From Rhodococcus sp. B50 (lineage in GTDB: Bacteria > Actinomycetota > Actinomycetes > Mycobacteriales > Mycobacteriaceae), in contig NZ_WPAG02000003.1 of the NCBI RefSeq assembly GCF_013602415.1, positions 124,001-188,000 of the forward strand: DNA of 64,000 nucleotides. Direction: 5' to 3'. The position numbers and the translations under genes are program-made. Below are positions 61,769 to 64,000 of this stretch, piece by piece. The notes beneath the pieces were generated by a model that saw nothing but the letters and a program-made list of their open reading frames with translations, was not told the DNA's origin and searched no databases. Numbering within the stretch: position 1 is the first letter of the stretch; each line of letters starts with the position of its first letter.

Positions 61769-62047
61769 TCAAGGACAACCGGTCGGGACTTGACCGGAAC
61801 ATTCGTCCCATACCGCGGTGAATTCGTACCAGGAGCCGCCGAGGTGAGTCGATTCGACACGGCCGATTCCCGCTCGGTCCGGAGGCGGTCCTGCCGGCGA
61901 GTAGATCCAACCTCCGGAGGTGGTCAGAAATTCTGGTCGGAGTCGTAGAAGTCCTGGACCGAGGACCGCGATCGGTGTCGCGATGCCGGCATCGACGACG
62001 ACGTCGAGTTCGCGACCAATCCCGAATTGGCCCACACGATTGTCAAG
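61769..62047 (-). pseudogene. 3' fragment of an unknown gene cut by ISL3
   Basis: From the ISL3 left end the minus strand stays open to 61769: DNRVGQFGIGRELDVVVDAG, LLRLRPEFLTTSGGWIYSPA, STHLGGSWYEFTAVWDECSG. It reads like real protein. The only upstream ATGs fall within the inverted repeat of the IS, so the natural start is gone. Family not recognised. Confidence 0.4.
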
Positions 62048-63777
62048 GGACATGAGTGCGTGGATCTGGCGCACTTTCCGTGATTCGTTTGGCGCACTTG
62101 TTCATACGTAATGGACGACGCGCTTGCGGAGCAGGTCGAAGTTGGCTCGCCCGTACATCTGTCGTTTGAGCATCTTGATTCGGTTGACGTGCCCTTCGAC
62201 CGGGCCGGAACTGTAGGCCATAGTCAGTCCCGCGGTAACGGCATCGAGGTCACGGAGCAAGCCTGCCGCGAAGGACCGCAACGCGGGCGCGCCGTCGCGG
62301 CGGGCGCGGGCGATCCACTCCTGCACCTTGTGACCGCGTCGGCCGACCATGATCTCGGCGAAGTCCCGCACGAGCCGGCAGGTGGTGGCCAACGCCGGGC
62401 TGCGCGTAAGCAGGGCTTGTCGGCCGGTGCGGTCCTCGTCGGTGAGACGATCGGGATGGCGAGTGAGCCATCCGGTGACCTGCCGGACGCTCGGCGCGGC
62501 GGGGCGCGGCGGCGCTGGGGCGGCCGCATCGCGCAGCGGATAGACGAATCGTGCGACGGTCTTGGCGCTGCCCCGATATCCGAGTGCGGTGATCTCGCGG
62601 GTGAGCCGTGCGGCGTCGAGACACCCGCCATCGATGCGTTCACGCAGGTAAGGCGCGTACTCGTCGAGTATGCTGCGGCCCTTTCGCGCAGTGGAGATCA
62701 AGGCGTGGGCGTCGGAAGCGCGGGCGAAGCGGCGGACCGTCTTGGGATCCAGTTCCAGGATGCGCGAGACGTCGGAGAGTGTGCGTCCCTGGGTGAGCAA
62801 CTCGTGTACGGCAGCGTGGCGTTCGATGGTGCGTGTGACGATACGGTTCTCGACCGGCCCGGTGCTCGGAGGCGGCGTCGTTCGGTTCGGTCCGACGACG
62901 GTGGTTTCGGTGGGGGTGTGCAGGTCGGCGCGGTGGCGAATGACGGTCTTCTCCACCGCACCCACCAGGTTGTGCCACAGGTGCCAACGATCGGCAACCT
63001 GGGTGGCCTCAGGAGCGCCGGTGCCGATGCCGTCGGCGTACGCGCCGGCCCGATCCCGGCACACGATCTGGACCTCGGGACGGCCACGCAACCACGTCGC
63101 GACGGTGTCCGCGGTGCGGTCGGGCAACAGATCGATCGGGGTACGGGTGGTCATGTCGATGACGACGGTGCCGTAGACATGGCCCCGGCGGAGCGCGAAG
63201 TCGTCGATACCCAGAACGGGCACCTCCTCGACGGGCCGATCGGGGATCGCCCGAACGGTTCGCAGCACGGTGTCGCGGCCGACCGCGACGCCGAGCTGGT
63301 TCGCGAGCCGGGCGCCGGCCCGTCCGGCCACCGCCAATCCGATCGCCTCGATCATGGCCGCCGCTGCGGGCGTGCGCCGGCTCCACGGAAGCGTCAAACC
63401 CGAAATTTGCTCGGTGAAGGTCTTTGCGGCGCAGTCGGTCGTGTCGCAGAAGAATCGGCGGACCCGAATGTCGATCAGGACCGGATACCCACCGATTGCG
63501 GTATCGGCCAGTTGCCGACGATACCGAGAATGCACGCGACGCGCTTCGCCGGCACAACGTGGGCACGACGCCCGCTCACCCCGCGGCCGAGCCTCGATGC
63601 GGATGGTCGCACCTACCCGCCGGACGTCGAGAACATCGACACTGTCCAAATGCGGGAACAAGTCCATCCCGCCGTCTTCAGCGCACCCGGACGATCCTCA
63701 ACCACCGATGTCGGTGCAGGTCAGCGACACGCCAGAGGCTTCACGGAAAGTGCGCCAGATCCAGATTGGCATGTCCG
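62048..63777. mobile_element. ISL3-family insertion sequence
   Basis: About 1.73 kb. Both ends contain GGATCTGGCGCACTTTCC followed by GTGA, and seven bases further out both have GGACATG (62048-62054 and complement 63771-63777), so the repeats may be longer than the core. I find no 8-bp target duplication. Flanking DNA differs in kind on the two sides (hypothetical gene fragment, transposase fragment), which suggests a deletion after insertion. Confidence 0.75.
62102..63667 (-). CDS. ISL3-family transposase
   Basis: 521 residues starting MDLFPHLDSVDVLDV. The N-terminal zinc ribbon CPRCAGEARRVHSRYRRQ with FFCDTTDCAAKTF is typical of ISL3. The catalytic part has VLGIDDFALRRGHVYGTVVI (first D), IVCRDRAGAYADG (second D) and the C-terminal YSSGPVEGHVNRIKMLKR (E) with MYGRANFDLLRKRV. 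An HTH of the Hin type sits in the middle (GRTLSDVSRILELDPKTVRR). No lesions seen; length is at the upper normal limit. Confidence 0.93.
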   Translation of the reverse strand: MDLFPHLDSVDVLDVRRVGATIRIEARPRGERASCPRCAGEARRVHSRYRRQLADTAIGGYPVLIDIRVRRFFCDTTDCAAKTFTEQISGLTLPWSRRTPAAAAMIEAIGLAVAGRAGARLANQLGVAVGRDTVLRTVRAIPDRPVEEVPVLGIDDFALRRGHVYGTVVIDMTTRTPIDLLPDRTADTVATWLRGRPEVQIVCRDRAGAYADGIGTGAPEATQVADRWHLWHNLVGAVEKTVIRHRADLHTPTETTVVGPNRTTPPPSTGPVENRIVTRTIERHAAVHELLTQGRTLSDVSRILELDPKTVRRFARASDAHALISTARKGRSILDEYAPYLRERIDGGCLDAARLTREITALGYRGSAKTVARFVYPLRDAAAPAPPRPAAPSVRQVTGWLTRHPDRLTDEDRTGRQALLTRSPALATTCRLVRDFAEIMVGRRGHKVQEWIARARRDGAPALRSFAAGLLRDLDAVTAGLTMAYSSGPVEGHVNRIKMLKRQMYGRANFDLLRKRVVHYV

Positions 63778-63790
63778 CTTTCAACGATGC

Positions 63791-64000
63791 TCGGACACGC
63801 ACTCGATGCCGGTGTCCCGTTCGGGTGGGTCACCGCCGACGATGCCTACGGGCAGGTCAGCCGCCTGCGGATGTGGCTCGAATCCCGCGGTGTGGCGCAC
63901 GTGTTGGCGATGCCCAAGTCGGGAGATGGTGGTGTCGATGCAGTTGCGACAGCGCCGCGCCCACACTGTGATCGCAGAGCTCGAGGCGTCGGCGTGGCAA
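63791..64000 (+). pseudogene. IS701-type transposase fragment, runs off the window
   Basis: Outside the ISL3 right end the plus strand reads MLGHALDAGVPFGWVTADDA YGQV then LRMWLESRGVAHVLAMPKSG, the middle of an IS701-family transposase of a different subgroup from 21849. Near 63930 the family-like continuation (QRRAHTVIAELEASAWQ) is in another frame, so a frameshift or small deletion is present. The 5' half is missing. The 3' end lies beyond the window. Confidence 0.7.

Noticed and set aside
1..64000. tRNA or rRNA genes
   Set aside because: No cloverleaf-like sequence or rRNA stretch was recognised while reading; none is reported.

Overview
The window is high-GC actinobacterial DNA, most likely Rhodococcus or a close relative (Gordonia, Nocardia). 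Codon use is strongly G/C at third positions, the families present (HSD10-type SDRs, many FadD-like ligases, CaiB/AMACR, Baeyer-Villiger monooxygenase, EthR-like TetR) are typical of that group, and so is the mix of insertion sequences. About 3.8 kb of plasmid-type hypothetical genes around 33.3-37.2 kb, with a possible replication protein, suggest a plasmid or a chromosomal island of plasmid origin.

Layout. 1-4.2 kb: a partial MFS transporter with a twin-palindrome control region, an IS1380-family element and a TetR gene broken by that element. 4.4-8.6 kb (minus strand): acyl-CoA synthetase, MHS-type permease and an alpha-methylacyl-CoA racemase-like protein. 8.9-14.5 kb (plus strand): a beta-oxidation operon of enoyl-CoA hydratase, thiolase, HSD10-like dehydrogenase, a dead TetR, an NMO-type flavoprotein and an acyl-CoA dehydrogenase. 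15.0-21.6 kb: a second ligase, then a divergent module of Zn alcohol dehydrogenase and ACAD10/11-like dehydrogenase on one side and SDR, TetR and aminoglycoside-phosphotransferase-fold kinase on the other. 21.8-26.6 kb: four insertion sequences abutting with no spacer (IS701 and three IS630). 26.6-30.6 kb: a diverged, decaying second copy of the divergent module. 30.7-33.3 kb: an IS21 element. 33.3-39.3 kb: plasmid-type genes cut by an IS256 element. 39.4-44.3 kb: a lipoprotein, a ROK regulator and transposon debris. 44.4-52.2 kb (minus strand): TetR, two alcohol dehydrogenases, aldehyde dehydrogenase, esterase and a Baeyer-Villiger monooxygenase. 52.9-58.8 kb (plus strand): two acyl-CoA synthetases, an alcohol dehydrogenase and a 4-hydroxybutyryl-CoA-dehydratase-like flavoprotein. 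58.8-64 kb: TniQ-like debris, small conserved genes, an ISL3 element and a piece of another IS701-type transposase.

How the genes could work together (inference). A ketone is oxygenated to an ester or lactone by the monooxygenase, hydrolysed by the esterase, oxidised by the alcohol and aldehyde dehydrogenases and activated by the ligases. The kinase plus ACAD10/11-like pair would remove a gamma-hydroxyl from a 4-hydroxyacyl-CoA by phosphorylation and elimination, as in the levulinate (Lva) pathway and mammalian ACAD10/11. The racemase and the HSD10-like operon would finish beta-oxidation of a possibly 2-methyl-branched chain. This fits alicyclic or terpenoid ketones or gamma-lactones, but the substrate cannot be read from the sequence. 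Two related TetR repressors of the beta-oxidation part are both broken, so part of the pathway may be expressed without control.
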